Shown here: positions 29,291 through 37,367 of the stretch, piece after piece
Layout: each line of letters begins with the position of its first letter
How positions within the stretch are numbered: the first letter of the stretch is position 1
DNA from: Solirubrobacterales bacterium
GTDB lineage: Bacteria > Actinomycetota > Thermoleophilia > Solirubrobacterales > Solirubrobacteraceae
DNA: 45,267 nt
Reading direction: 5' to 3'
Assembly: GCA_003133565.1 (NCBI GenBank)
Contig: PKYB01000070.1
Coordinates: forward strand, 1-45,267
Translations under genes and position numbers: made by a program
Notes under the pieces: model-generated
The model's database searches: none
The model's input: only the letters and a program-made list of their open reading frames with translations
What the model was told of the DNA's origin: nothing

Positions 29291-29908
29291 ATGCGCGGCG
29301 ACATTGAGGTCGGGGCACGCCTTCCCGACTATGAACTGCCCGACCAGGACGGTGTCGTGCGCCGTCTGTCGGAGCTGCAGGGCTCGAACCCGATGGTGCT
29401 CCACCTCTCGCGCGGCGGGTTTGACCCGAAGGAGCACCGTTTCCTTCACTATCTGGTCGACGCATCCGTCGACTTTCGGGTCGGGTACACGCGTGTGGCC
29501 CTGATCTCGACGGACAACCAGCTCGAGATCAATGAGTTCCGCGATAGCGTCGGCGCGCAGTTCCCGTTCCTCTCTGACCCGGAGCGAACGGTGCGCGACG
29601 ATCTCGAGATCGTCGAGTACACGGACCCTGTCCACGACCCGATGGTCCCGCACACTTTCGTGCTCGCCCCTGAGCTCGAAATCTCCGCGATCTATAACGG
29701 CTACTGGTACTGGGGGCGCCCGACGGTCGAAGAGCTGCACCGCGACTTGCGCGAGGTCATGCGCAACCTGCGCCCCGACTTCGATCTGGGCGCACCAGGG
29801 CTGCGCGAGGCCTGGGATCGCGGCGAGCGCGAGCAGTTCCTGGTGAGTCCAGTCGAAGGAGAGGCGATTCGCTACACGGAGGGGACTGAGGTGGGAGTGA
29901 AGCGTTGA
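29291..29908 (+). CDS. Peroxiredoxin-like (AhpC/TSA fold) protein lacking the peroxidatic Cys
   Basis: A 205-residue thioredoxin-fold protein with the redoxin opening GARLPDYELPDQDG, the strand MVLHLSRGGFDPKEH, FPFLSDPERTVRDDLEIVEYTDP and a NGYWYWGRP segment. It aligns without gaps over most of its length with the product at 30960-31562, but position 45, Cys in that one, is Asp here (GGFDPKE versus GNYCPKE). No other Cys is present, so peroxidase activity of the usual kind is ruled out. An ATG with weak GGAGG nearby starts it. It lies inside the probable island, divergent from the integrase remnant. The 254 bases to the next gene hold nothing I recognise. Confidence 0.88.
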   Translation: MRGDIEVGARLPDYELPDQDGVVRRLSELQGSNPMVLHLSRGGFDPKEHRFLHYLVDASVDFRVGYTRVALISTDNQLEINEFRDSVGAQFPFLSDPERTVRDDLEIVEYTDPVHDPMVPHTFVLAPELEISAIYNGYWYWGRPTVEELHRDLREVMRNLRPDFDLGAPGLREAWDRGEREQFLVSPVEGEAIRYTEGTEVGVKR

Positions 29909-30162
29909 GCGATGGTCAGCGTCGTCAAAGCCATCTGGGCGGGGACCCGACCGGATGTGGCCCCGGGCAGGGCCGCAAAGCGGTCAGCTGCCTCCGGTCA
30001 GTGACCGGGCCTACGCAGGGCCGACTACGAGATCGTGCAGGTCTCCGCCCACCTCGAGTCGACGCGGCCGTTGTAGCCCGCCGACTGCCTACATCCGGTG
30101 TTTCGCAGCGATGGTCGCGGCCTGGGGCGTCGTCTCGGCGGTCGCCGCAGCCGCGCCCGGCC

Positions 30163-30897
30163 TCAGTGCCCGGCTGCTTGGCCGCCGTCGATGTGGAGGG
30201 TCTCGCCGGTGACGAATGTGGCGCGCTCTAGGTAGAGGATCCCCTCCGCGACGTCGCTGATCTCGCCGACGCGCCCGAGCGGGTGCCGCGCGGCGCTGCT
30301 TGCGTAGGACACGGCGTCGTGCATCGGCGTCCTGATCACCCCGAGCGCGACCGCATTGACGCGGACACCGCGCGGGGCGTACTCGATCGCGAGTGAGCGC
30401 GTTACTGCTGCCAGCCCACCCTTGGTCAGGGACGTCAGCGCGGCGGGTGTGGTGCCGTCGGCCTGATCGACGAGACTGGTCGTGACGTTGACGATGTGGC
30501 CGCTGCCCTGAGCGAGCATCTGCGGGATGGCCCGCTGGGTGATGTGAAAGAACCCGGCGAGATTGACGGCGGTGATCGTGGTGAAGTCCTCGATCGTGTA
30601 GTCCGTAAACGGCTTGCCGATGAAGACGCCGGCGTTGTTAACCAAGCTGTCGATCCGTCCGAACCGCCCGAGGGCGCAGGCGATCACGCGCTGGGCGGTC
30701 TGCGCTTCGGATATGTCACCGGAGACGGTCGCGACCTCGGGGTCATCGGCGGGCCCGATTGAGCGCGCCGTCGCGAGGACGGCGTAGCCGGCCGTTCGGA
30801 ACGCAGTGACCAGCCCTGCGCCGATGCCCCGCGAGGCGCCGGTGATGATCGCGACCTTGGTCGGCGCGGGATTACCGGGATAGTTGGCGCAGCTCAT
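30163..30897 (-). CDS. Short-chain dehydrogenase/reductase, YxxxK Tyr replaced
   Basis: A 244-residue SDR with VAIITGASRGIGAG (15-28), DSLVNNAGVFIGKPF, and C-terminal FVTGETLHIDGGQAAGH. The active-site region reads NVTTSLVDQADG..PAALTSLTKGGLAAVTRSLAIEYAPRGVRVNAVALG: the Lys is present but the Tyr four before it is Thr. This LTKGGL pattern is known from a widespread SDR subgroup found beside antioxidant genes. It lies 62 bases downstream of the peroxiredoxin at 30960 on the same strand and is probably co-transcribed with it. Substrate unknown. Confidence 0.9.
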   Translation of the reverse strand: MSCANYPGNPAPTKVAIITGASRGIGAGLVTAFRTAGYAVLATARSIGPADDPEVATVSGDISEAQTAQRVIACALGRFGRIDSLVNNAGVFIGKPFTDYTIEDFTTITAVNLAGFFHITQRAIPQMLAQGSGHIVNVTTSLVDQADGTTPAALTSLTKGGLAAVTRSLAIEYAPRGVRVNAVALGVIRTPMHDAVSYASSAARHPLGRVGEISDVAEGILYLERATFVTGETLHIDGGQAAGH

Positions 30898-30959
30898 TGG
30901 ATGAGGGCGTTGGTGTGGGCGCGAGTTGCATCTGCGTTCAATATCGTCCTATGACCGCG

Positions 30960-31562
30960 TCACGGGGCATAGGGCGAAGGCTTCAACTCAGTGGAGCCCC
31001 TGTCCCATCCGTGAAATTGTGAGTAGCCACCGGAGTCCCACGCCTCGCGCAGTCCCGGCTTGCTCAGATCCCAATCTGGGCGAATCTCGCTGGTGACGAT
31101 CCGCAGGTCACGCCACAGATCCGCAAAGGACGGGCGACCCCAGAACCAGTAGCCGTTGTAGATGCTGTACACGACCAGCCCGGGCTTGAGGACAAGCGTG
31201 TAAGGAATCATCGGGTCGTGCTCGGGGTCCGTGTATTCCTGGATCTCGAGGTCCTTCTGGACGGTCCGCTCCGGGTCGGAAAGAAACGGCCATTGGGCAC
31301 CGGTCGACGCGCGGAGCTCCTGGCTCGCGTGATGGGTGTCGGTCGAGATCGTGGCGATGTTCGTGTAGGCCACGGCGAGCTTGGGGTAGTTGGCGGCGAG
31401 CTCAAGGTGCTGCTGATGCTCCTTGGGGCAGTAGTTCCCGCGCGCAAGTGTGAGGATCAGCGGATCCTCTCCCTGGATCTCGCTGAGCTTGCGCGGCACA
31501 TTCTCCTGGTCGGGCAGCTCGTAGTCGGGGAAGCTGCTGCCCGGTGTGATGTCGGGGCGCAT
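30960..31562 (-). CDS. Peroxiredoxin-like (AhpC/TSA fold) protein with conserved Cys
   Basis: A 200-residue redoxin with TPGSSFPDYELPDQENV, LILTLARGNYCPKEH (Cys45 in the position of the peroxidatic Cys), FPFL-type WPFLSDPERTVQKDLEIQEYTDPEHDP and SIYNGYWFWGRPS. There is no second Cys, so it would work as a 1-Cys type or with an external thiol. It is a clear paralogue of the Cys-less protein at 29291. An AGGAG ribosome site lies seven bases before the ATG. It sits between two SDR genes on the same strand; peroxide or organic peroxide reduction is the family role. Confidence 0.9.
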   Translation of the reverse strand: MRPDITPGSSFPDYELPDQENVPRKLSEIQGEDPLILTLARGNYCPKEHQQHLELAANYPKLAVAYTNIATISTDTHHASQELRASTGAQWPFLSDPERTVQKDLEIQEYTDPEHDPMIPYTLVLKPGLVVYSIYNGYWFWGRPSFADLWRDLRIVTSEIRPDWDLSKPGLREAWDSGGYSQFHGWDRGSTELKPSPYAP

Positions 31563-31661
31563 GATCTACTCCTATCCAGAATTGACGGGATGGCGAGGGT
31601 ACGACCACTTCGGTATCCGTTTGGGACGTTGGTCTCGAACGCACAAGTTCATCGGTCACGC

Positions 31662-32420
31662 CTACTCGACCAACCGCTGGCCGCCGTCGATTGTGTAGCT
31701 AGCCCCGGTGAGTGCCGTGTTGGCCATGATGTGGACGGCGAGCGCGGCGACGTCCGCCGGCTCGATGACGCGACCGACCGGTAGCGTGGCGCGGAGCTGA
31801 TCGCGGCGCTTCTCGAGCTCGTCGCCGAGCAGTGATGCCGAGAGCGGCGAGTCTGTGAAGCCGGCGAAGATCAGGTTGGCGCGCACGGGCGCGAGCTCGA
31901 GTGCCAGGTTGGCAATCAGCTCGGAAAATGCGGCGGCAACCGTTGACACGCTCCCGCTGCCGAGGGTCGGGTGGCCGCCTTCGATGGCGCTCATAAAGAC
32001 CAGCGTCCCTCCCGGCCTCACCCTGCCGGCGGCGGCGCGGGCAACTTGTATGGCGAGCAGGAGACGGTCGCCGAGGGAGTCGCGCAGCGCGTCGATGTTC
32101 ATCGCCAGGAGGCGTCCGTAGTGCGGTCTGCCGGCCGTGACCATCACGTGGTCGATCGGCCTCGCCAAGCCGGCGAAGAATCGCTCAAGCTCCGCTGGAT
32201 CATTCGCGTCGAACGCGGCCGTGCTGAGCGCGCCTAGATCATGGGCTGCACGCTCCAAGGATTCTGGTTTGCGGCCGGTGAGGATGACGGCGGCGCCCTC
32301 AGCACGTGCGCGGCGCGCGGTTTCCAGCCCGATGCCGGAACTGCCGCCGATCACGACGACGGTCTGTCCGAGAAGCTCAGGCTCGCGGTGGGGGCTGGCG
32401 GCTGAGGTTGCGCTGGTCAA
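31662..32420 (-). CDS. Short-chain dehydrogenase/reductase, divergent catalytic site
   Basis: A 252-residue SDR. I chose TTG 32420 because GGAGG lies four bases before it and the product then begins LTSATSAASPHREPELLGQTVVVIGGSSGIGLE; the frame is open to 32603 but the extension reads unlike protein. It has VIGGSSGIG, DHVMVTAG in place of NNAG, and LVFMSAIEGG..GSGSVSTVAAAFSEL where both Tyr and Lys of YxxxK are missing. The end LTGASYTIDGGQRLVE is typical. This pattern (AGFTDSPLSASLLGD) belongs to a known actinobacterial SDR group, so the gene looks intact, but catalysis would be non-standard. Confidence 0.88.
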   Translation of the reverse strand: MTSATSAASPHREPELLGQTVVVIGGSSGIGLETARRARAEGAAVILTGRKPESLERAAHDLGALSTAAFDANDPAELERFFAGLARPIDHVMVTAGRPHYGRLLAMNIDALRDSLGDRLLLAIQVARAAAGRVRPGGTLVFMSAIEGGHPTLGSGSVSTVAAAFSELIANLALELAPVRANLIFAGFTDSPLSASLLGDELEKRRDQLRATLPVGRVIEPADVAALAVHIMANTALTGASYTIDGGQRLVE

Positions 32421-32693
32421 CGTTCCTCCGATCGGAATCAGGGCGTGGACGGGATGATCATCAGTGCACCACAGCGCCTGGTCAAAGATCGAGCACCACG
32501 TCCGCGCCGGTTGGGAGCCTGCCGACCCGGCGGGGCCTGGCGACCGGGTCCTTGAAACGCCTGTGAAGACGGTCTTCCCCTGCCACTGCACGTCGTTCGG
32601 CAAGCCGACGTTGCCGACAGCAGACGCCCGACGACGGCGCGAGGATCGCGGTCCGACGCTGGCTGTTCACGTGCTGCCGGTCGGTCTGAGTCG
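32421..32693. other. Intergenic stretch between SDR and the epoxide hydrolase terminator
   Basis: About 270 bases with open frames on both strands but no family pattern, no strong codon bias and no ribosome site except the GGAGG used by the SDR. CGGTC..GACCG (32682-32698) adds a small hairpin beside the terminator. It may be residue from island rearrangement; nothing else is supportable. Confidence 0.4.
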
Positions 32694-32738
32694 GACCGCC
32701 GCCGCTTGCGGGCTGCGAAGCTGGCTGCGGCGGCGGTC
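32694..32738 (-). terminator. Strong hairpin terminator after the epoxide hydrolase gene
   Basis: A perfect 12-base stem, GACCGCCGCCGC (32694-32705) with GCGGCGGCGGTC (32727-32738), around a 21-base loop, 18 bases past the epoxide hydrolase stop on the minus strand. It should separate that gene from the SDR downstream. Confidence 0.65.
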
Positions 32739-32756
32739 ATTCGGCCGTGTCCGTCT

Positions 32757-33983
32757 CTATCGCAGCGATCGGAACGCTGCTTGGAGCTCCTTCGAGAACA
32801 GCTCTGGCTCCTCCCATGCGGCAAAGTGGCCGCCTCGGTCGAGCTGGTTGTAGTAGATGAGGTTGTCGGGGTACGCGCGCTCCGCCCAGCTCCGCGGCGC
32901 CTGGTAGAGCTCGGCCGGGAAGACGCTGATCGCGAACGGGATCGTGATCTTCTTGGCGTCGAAGAAGTCGCCCTTGTTCTCCCAGTACAAGCGGGATGCG
33001 GAGACCCCGGTGTTCGTCAGCCAGTAGAGGGTGATGTTGTCGAGCAGGTCGTCCCGTGTGAGCGCGCTCTCGAGATCTCCAGCAAGGATCCTCTCGACCA
33101 GCCCTGGTTGACCGGTTCCATCTCCGTGGTCGAGCGTAAACGCCGCGAGGTCGATCGGCGAGTCCGCCAGCCCGTACAGCGTCTGTGGCCGCGTCGCCAT
33201 GATCTGCGCGTACGCCACGTGCTTGGCGTAGAAGTTGCTCAACTGCTCGTAGGCGCGCAGCTCCTCGCCCGCAAGATCGGGCGGCGGCGGGGCGCCCTGC
33301 TCGAAGCCTTTGACTAGATCGGCTGGGGCGGTGCCCGGCATGTTGGAATGGATGCCAAGCAATTCCGGCGCTGCCTGTATGGCCATGGTCTGCGTGACCG
33401 CTGCGCCCCAGTCGCCGCCCTGGGCCACAAACCGCGTGTATCCAAGGCGCTTCATCAGCACGACCCACGCTCGGGCGATTCGGACCGGATCCCACCCGGT
33501 CTGCGTCGGCTTGGCGGAGAAGCCGTGACCCGGCAGCGATGGGATCACCAGATGGAACGCGTCCGACGCGCTCGCGCCATGAGCCGTGGGGTTCGTCAGC
33601 GGCCCGATGATCTTCAGTTGCTCAATGATCGAGCCAGGCCAGCCGTGTGTAACGACCAGTGGCAGCGCGTCCTCGTGCTTGGAGCGCACGTGGATGAAGT
33701 GAATATCAAGCCCGGCGATCTCCGTGATGAAGTTCGGCAAGCCGTTCAGCTTCGCCTCGCATGGACTCCATTCGTATTCGCTGCCCCAGTAGCGTGCGAG
33801 CTCCTGGATCATCGCGAGTGGCACGCCTTGCGAATCGTCGGTGACCGTCTCGCGCTCAGGCCACCTGGTCGCCTTCACACGCCGGCGCAACTCGCTGAGC
33901 TCGGTCTCCGGGAAGCTCACCTCGAACGGGCGAATGGTGGCGTTCTCGGAGTCGGTTAGCGTTGAACCTTCGGTAGCAGCCAT
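32757..33983 (-). CDS. Epoxide hydrolase (EHN plus alpha/beta hydrolase)
   Basis: A 408-residue enzyme that opens epoxides to diols. The N-terminal EHN domain ([24 protein letters not shown], about 20-44) precedes an alpha/beta-hydrolase fold with the oxyanion motif HGWPG (113-117), the nucleophile Asp191 in GGDWGA and the charge-relay His386 in [10 protein letters not shown]. All are intact, and the layout matches the microsomal/JHEH-like class. I chose ATG 33983 because GGAG sits seven bases upstream; a GTG two codons earlier would be too close to it. A strong terminator follows. It is the last gene before the right island boundary. Confidence 0.93.
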   Translation of the reverse strand: MAATEGSTLTDSENATIRPFEVSFPETELSELRRRVKATRWPERETVTDDSQGVPLAMIQELARYWGSEYEWSPCEAKLNGLPNFITEIAGLDIHFIHVRSKHEDALPLVVTHGWPGSIIEQLKIIGPLTNPTAHGASASDAFHLVIPSLPGHGFSAKPTQTGWDPVRIARAWVVLMKRLGYTRFVAQGGDWGAAVTQTMAIQAAPELLGIHSNMPGTAPADLVKGFEQGAPPPPDLAGEELRAYEQLSNFYAKHVAYAQIMATRPQTLYGLADSPIDLAAFTLDHGDGTGQPGLVERILAGDLESALTRDDLLDNITLYWLTNTGVSASRLYWENKGDFFDAKKITIPFAISVFPAELYQAPRSWAERAYPDNLIYYNQLDRGGHFAAWEEPELFSKELQAAFRSLR

Positions 33984-34411
33984 CTTCACTCTCCTCGCAT
34001 CTCGACGGTGTTAGGGCAGCGCCTGACGGCTCCCCCAGTATCCTGGTGAGCGGTTCTGCAGCTCCTCGCGCCCCTGCAATCCCTGGTTCGCAGCGGGCAT
34101 GCCCACCTCGATTCCGGTCCCGATCTGTACGGCCGGCAGTCCGAGTCAATGAATGGTCGAGAGAATACGCTCACTTTGTTCGAGGGTCATCCTTCGAGTC
34201 CAGGTATTCGAGACCGAGCGGATCGATCGCCGAAACCTGAGTCACATACTCAGTCCGGCTCTTTTGACAGGTCCGGTTCGCTGCGAGGTTCCGACTTACA
34301 AGCAGGAGGCCGCGCCCATCGAGGCAAGACCTGGTAAACCGACACTTTTGAGCTGCGCGACGGCCAGGTCGAAACCCCGAAAACGGTGGCCGCACCGAGA
34401 AATGAGGAGAG
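33984..34411. other. Intergenic region holding the island's right end
   Basis: About 430 bases between the divergent epoxide hydrolase and MaoC genes. It contains the GAGGAG ribosome site of the former, a TTGACA at 34264-34269 without a matching -10, the tRNA-Val-like repeat at 34295-34321, and an AGGAG ribosome site six bases before the MaoC ATG. No gene is supportable. Confidence 0.5.
34295..34321 (+). repeat. Degenerate attR-like copy of tRNA-Val 3' half
   Basis: CTTACAAGCAGGAGG (34295-34309) is identical to tRNA-Val 28844-28858, from the anticodon loop into the variable region. Four bases later CGCCCATCG (34313-34321) equals 28880-28888, the tRNA end and its flank. Order is kept but about 20 bases of T-arm are missing, as in a decayed attachment site. 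Confidence 0.55.
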
Positions 34412-34879
34412 ATGAGCGAATCCGCCACGCCGGGCTGGGAGACGGATATGGCAGGAGTTGCGAGGGGGCCTGGTCGGCACCTCGGGTTCACGGAGTGGCA
34501 GACGGTGACCCAACCAGAGGTCGATCGCTTCGCTGATCTCACCAACGACCACAACTTCATCCACGTCGATCCCGAACGGGCTGCGGCGACACCGTTCGGC
34601 GGGACGATCGCCCACGGCTTCCTCAGCCTCGCGCTGCTCGCACCGGCGACGCAGCGACTGCACGTGACCGACAGCACGACCGCCGTCAACTACGGACTCG
34701 ATCGGGTGCGCTTCCCTGCGCCGCTGCTGGTCGGCGCGCAGTGGCGGGCGGGAGCGGAGATCGCTGAGGCGGAGCCGGTCAAGGGCGGCGTTCAGGTCAA
34801 GATGGTCGCCACGCTCGAGATGCGCGACTCCGAGAGGCCCGCCTGCGTCGCTGAGTGCGTATTTAGGTACTACGCATGA
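34412..34879 (+). CDS. MaoC-like (R)-hydratase / dehydratase
   Basis: A 155-residue hot-dog-fold protein that hydrates enoyl-CoA or related thioesters. The catalytic pair is in the hydratase-2 motif DLTNDHNFIHVDPERA: Asp46 and His51, followed by TPFGGTIAHGFLSLAL, the family's substrate-binding segment. The length is normal for single-domain MaoC proteins. An AGGAG lies five bases before the ATG. Its stop overlaps the next SDR start by four bases (ATGA), so the two are coupled and probably act in sequence on an acyl-CoA, in a beta-oxidation-like step. Confidence 0.92.
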   Translation: MSESATPGWETDMAGVARGPGRHLGFTEWQTVTQPEVDRFADLTNDHNFIHVDPERAAATPFGGTIAHGFLSLALLAPATQRLHVTDSTTAVNYGLDRVRFPAPLLVGAQWRAGAEIAEAEPVKGGVQVKMVATLEMRDSERPACVAECVFRYYA

Positions 34880-35808
34880 GCGAGATCCGCCTCGACGACA
34901 AGACCGCCGTCGTGACAGGCGCAGGACGCGGGCTGGGCCGAGCCTACGCGCAAGCGCTCGCCCGCGCCGGGGCGAGCGTTGTCGTTAACGACATCGATGC
35001 CGACGCCGCCACCAACGTGGCTAGCGACATCGTGACCGCCGGCGGAGTCGCGACCGCAGTCCCCGGCGCGGTCGGGGAGACGGACACCGCTCAGATGCTG
35101 GTCGATCGCGCACTCGAGCGCTATGGCCGACTGGACGTTCTCGTTACCAACGCGGGTGTGCTGCGCGATGGCGTGCTGTGGAAGATGAGCGACGATAGCT
35201 TCGATCTGGTGATCAAGACCCACCTGCGAGGAACGTTCACGTGCTCGCGCGCGGCCGCGATCACGATGCGCGAGCGCGGCGACGGGGGGCGGATCATCGT
35301 GATCGGCTCGCCGGCCGGACAGTTCGGGAACTTCGGCCAGACGAACTACGCGGCCGCGAAGGCCGGCATCGTGGCGTTCGCCCGAACGTGGGCGCTGGAG
35401 CTGGCGCGTAGCGCCATTACCGTCAACGCCGTGATCCCGACCGCTTGGACCGACATGACCGCGAGCATCCCTGCCTACGAACCGCTAGGCCGGCTCCTCG
35501 CTGCCGGTCAACCGTTTCCCGAATCGGTCCGGCGAGATCACGCGCTGGGGGACCCAGGTGACTGCTCACCGCTCGTGGTGTTCCTTGCTTCGGATGGCGC
35601 GAGCGGGATCAGCGGCCAGGCGATCGGGATCGGTGGTGACAAGCTCACCCTCTACTCCCACCCGGCGGAACTCGTCGCGGAGTTCCACGCCGGCGGTTGG
35701 AGCGCCGAGCAGATCGCCGAAGCGTGGCCCGAGGCATTTATGGCAGCGCAGCAGGCCTCAGGCATCGAGCTCCCGCCGCTCGACATCGACATACCCAACG
35801 CGAGGTGA
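34876..35808 (+). CDS. SDR oxidoreductase, probable 3-hydroxyacyl-CoA dehydrogenase type
   Basis: A 310-residue SDR with a fully canonical site: VVTGAGRGLGRA (12-23), VTNAGVLRDGVLWKMSDDSFD, Ser145 and Tyr158-xxx-Lys162 in TNYAAAKAG. The segment after NAG and the WTDMTASIP stretch resemble the dehydrogenase unit of multifunctional enzyme type 2 and steroid-type hydroxyacyl dehydrogenases. There is a C-terminal extension of about 45 residues (WSAEQIAEAWPEAF..). It is coupled to the MaoC hydratase upstream, so hydration followed by oxidation is the natural model. Substrate unknown. Confidence 0.92.
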   Translation: MSEIRLDDKTAVVTGAGRGLGRAYAQALARAGASVVVNDIDADAATNVASDIVTAGGVATAVPGAVGETDTAQMLVDRALERYGRLDVLVTNAGVLRDGVLWKMSDDSFDLVIKTHLRGTFTCSRAAAITMRERGDGGRIIVIGSPAGQFGNFGQTNYAAAKAGIVAFARTWALELARSAITVNAVIPTAWTDMTASIPAYEPLGRLLAAGQPFPESVRRDHALGDPGDCSPLVVFLASDGASGISGQAIGIGGDKLTLYSHPAELVAEFHAGGWSAEQIAEAWPEAFMAAQQASGIELPPLDIDIPNAR

Positions 35809-35849
35809 GGCGCGGGTTCGGCTCGAGCGGGTAGCCAGCGACGTCGGGC

Positions 35850-35865
35850 CGCCCGTCCGTGGGCG
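35850..35865. terminator. Weak hairpin between convergent SDR and aldehyde dehydrogenase genes
   Basis: CGCCC and GGGCG pair around GTCCGT, directly before the end of the aldehyde dehydrogenase gene. Only five pairs and no U-tract; a candidate on position alone. Confidence 0.3.
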
Positions 35866-35866
35866 C

Positions 35867-37342
35867 TCAGAACGGGTACTTCGCCGGCTCGTCGCGCTCC
35901 GTCAGCCACTGCCAGAACGTGAACTCTTCGACGTTCGACGGTCCGCCGAAGCGTGCGCCGTTGCCCGAGGCGCCGGTGCCGCCGAAAGGCATCCGCGGGT
36001 CGTCGTCGACGGTCTGGTCGCCGATATGGACGATCCCGGTGTGCAGCCGCTCGGCCACCGCGCGCCCGTGCTCGGGCGAGCTCGTGTAGATGCCGCTACT
36101 CAGGCCGTACTCGGTGTCGTTGGCCGCAGCGACCGCTTCGTCGTCGTTCGCGACCACGAGGACTGGGGCGACGGGGCCGAAGATCTCCTCGCGCCAGACT
36201 CGCATCTGCGTTGTCACACCGCCGAGAACGGTCGGCGGGTAGTACGGCGAGTCGGGCTTCCCGCCGGCCAGAACCTTCGCGCCGGCGGCGGATGCCTCGC
36301 TGACGAGGCCGTGGACCCGGTCGACCTGCGATGGGTTGATCAGCGGCCCGATCGCGACGTGGTCCTTGTAGGGATCACCGACCGGCAGGTGCGATGCGCG
36401 CTCGGCGAGCGCGGCGAGATAAGCGTCGGCGACCTTCTCGTGCACGATATGCCGCCCCGCTGCCATGCAAATCTGCCCCTGATGCAGGAACGACCCCCAG
36501 GCGCCGGACGAGCTTGCGCCGTCGACCTCGGCGTCGTCGAGCACGATGAAGGCATTGTTTCCACCGAGCTCGAGCGCCACTCGCTTGAGGTTGCGCCCGG
36601 CAGTCTCGCCGACGATTCGCCCGACCGCGGTCGAGCCGGTGAAGGAGACCATCGCGATCTCCGGCGCCTCACAGATCGCCTGGCCCGCTTCTGTGCCGCC
36701 CGGCACGACATGGAGGACGCCGGCAGGAAGGCCGGCGTCGCTCAGCACGCGCGCGAGGAACAGGCCGCTGGTCACGGGGGTGTTGGGGTCGGCCTTCAGG
36801 ACAACGGCGTTTCCGAGGGCGAGCGCCGGCGCTACAGAGCGCGTCGAGAGCACCATCGGAAAGTTCCACGGAGCGATCACACCAACCACGCCGACGGGCA
36901 CGCGACGGGCGACGCTTTTGATGCCGCGCGGGTCAGGCACCTCGAAGTGGAAGTCCTGCGAGTGGTGGAGCTCAGCCGCTTCACGCAGCTCGCCGATCGC
37001 CAACAGGTTCACCTCGAACTCGGCGCGCGCGCGGACCGCTCCGGCTTCCCGAACGAGCCACGTTTCGGCCTCCTCGTGGTGCTCCTGCAAGATGTCCGCG
37101 GCGCGGCGCAGGATCTCCGCGCGCTCAGACGGGTCCGTCGCCGCCCACTCGCGCTGTGCCTGCGCTGCGTCGGTGGCCGCGCCCAATACCTCGGCTGTGC
37201 CTCCCGCCCCGACGCGCCCGAGCGAGTCGCCGGTCGCCGGCTCGATGACGTCGAGCGACTCCGGTGCCTCGGTCCAGCCGCCGTTCCAGAGCTTGCTGTC
37301 TGCCTCTGAGATATCGAACAGTGCAGTTCCCGTCGCGGTCAT
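35867..37342 (-). CDS. Aldehyde dehydrogenase, benzaldehyde dehydrogenase-like
   Basis: A 491-residue NAD(P)-dependent ALDH that oxidises an aldehyde to the acid. Key residues are in place: Asn160 in APWNFPM, the FTGSTAVG cofactor loop, general base Glu258 in ALELGGNN, nucleophile Cys292 in GQICMAAGR, and EIFGPVAPV. The N-terminal SLWNGGW-type segment and GQICMAAGRHIVHEKV resemble benzaldehyde/vanillin dehydrogenases more than the betaine type; this is pattern judgement. It starts 25 bases after the alcohol dehydrogenase stop and is the last gene of the seven-gene operon that begins with the binding protein at 43299. Confidence 0.93.
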   Translation of the reverse strand: MTATGTALFDISEADSKLWNGGWTEAPESLDVIEPATGDSLGRVGAGGTAEVLGAATDAAQAQREWAATDPSERAEILRRAADILQEHHEEAETWLVREAGAVRARAEFEVNLLAIGELREAAELHHSQDFHFEVPDPRGIKSVARRVPVGVVGVIAPWNFPMVLSTRSVAPALALGNAVVLKADPNTPVTSGLFLARVLSDAGLPAGVLHVVPGGTEAGQAICEAPEIAMVSFTGSTAVGRIVGETAGRNLKRVALELGGNNAFIVLDDAEVDGASSSGAWGSFLHQGQICMAAGRHIVHEKVADAYLAALAERASHLPVGDPYKDHVAIGPLINPSQVDRVHGLVSEASAAGAKVLAGGKPDSPYYPPTVLGGVTTQMRVWREEIFGPVAPVLVVANDDEAVAAANDTEYGLSSGIYTSSPEHGRAVAERLHTGIVHIGDQTVDDDPRMPFGGTGASGNGARFGGPSNVEEFTFWQWLTERDEPAKYPF

Positions 37343-37367
37343 TTGGTCCCCTTCCTAGTGCTGGTGA

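Larger units (their letters stand above)
28844..34321. mobile_element. Probable decayed genomic island integrated at tRNA-Val
   Basis: The left end is tRNA-Val with a tyrosine-recombinase remnant directly beside it. The right end carries a 15-base copy of the tRNA anticodon region (34295-34309) followed by CGCCCATCG, which also follows the tRNA acceptor stem. Between them lie peroxiredoxin, SDR and epoxide hydrolase genes without phage structural genes. The integrase is truncated and the right att copy is internally deleted, so the island is presumably immobile. Boundaries are inferred from one repeat only. Confidence 0.45.

Noticed and set aside
34295-34321. A second tRNA-Val gene
   Set aside because: Only part of the anticodon arm and the 3' end are present; no cloverleaf can form.
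35558-37309. 583-codon plus frame opposite the aldehyde dehydrogenase
   Set aside because: Antisense to a gene with all catalytic residues; low-complexity translation.
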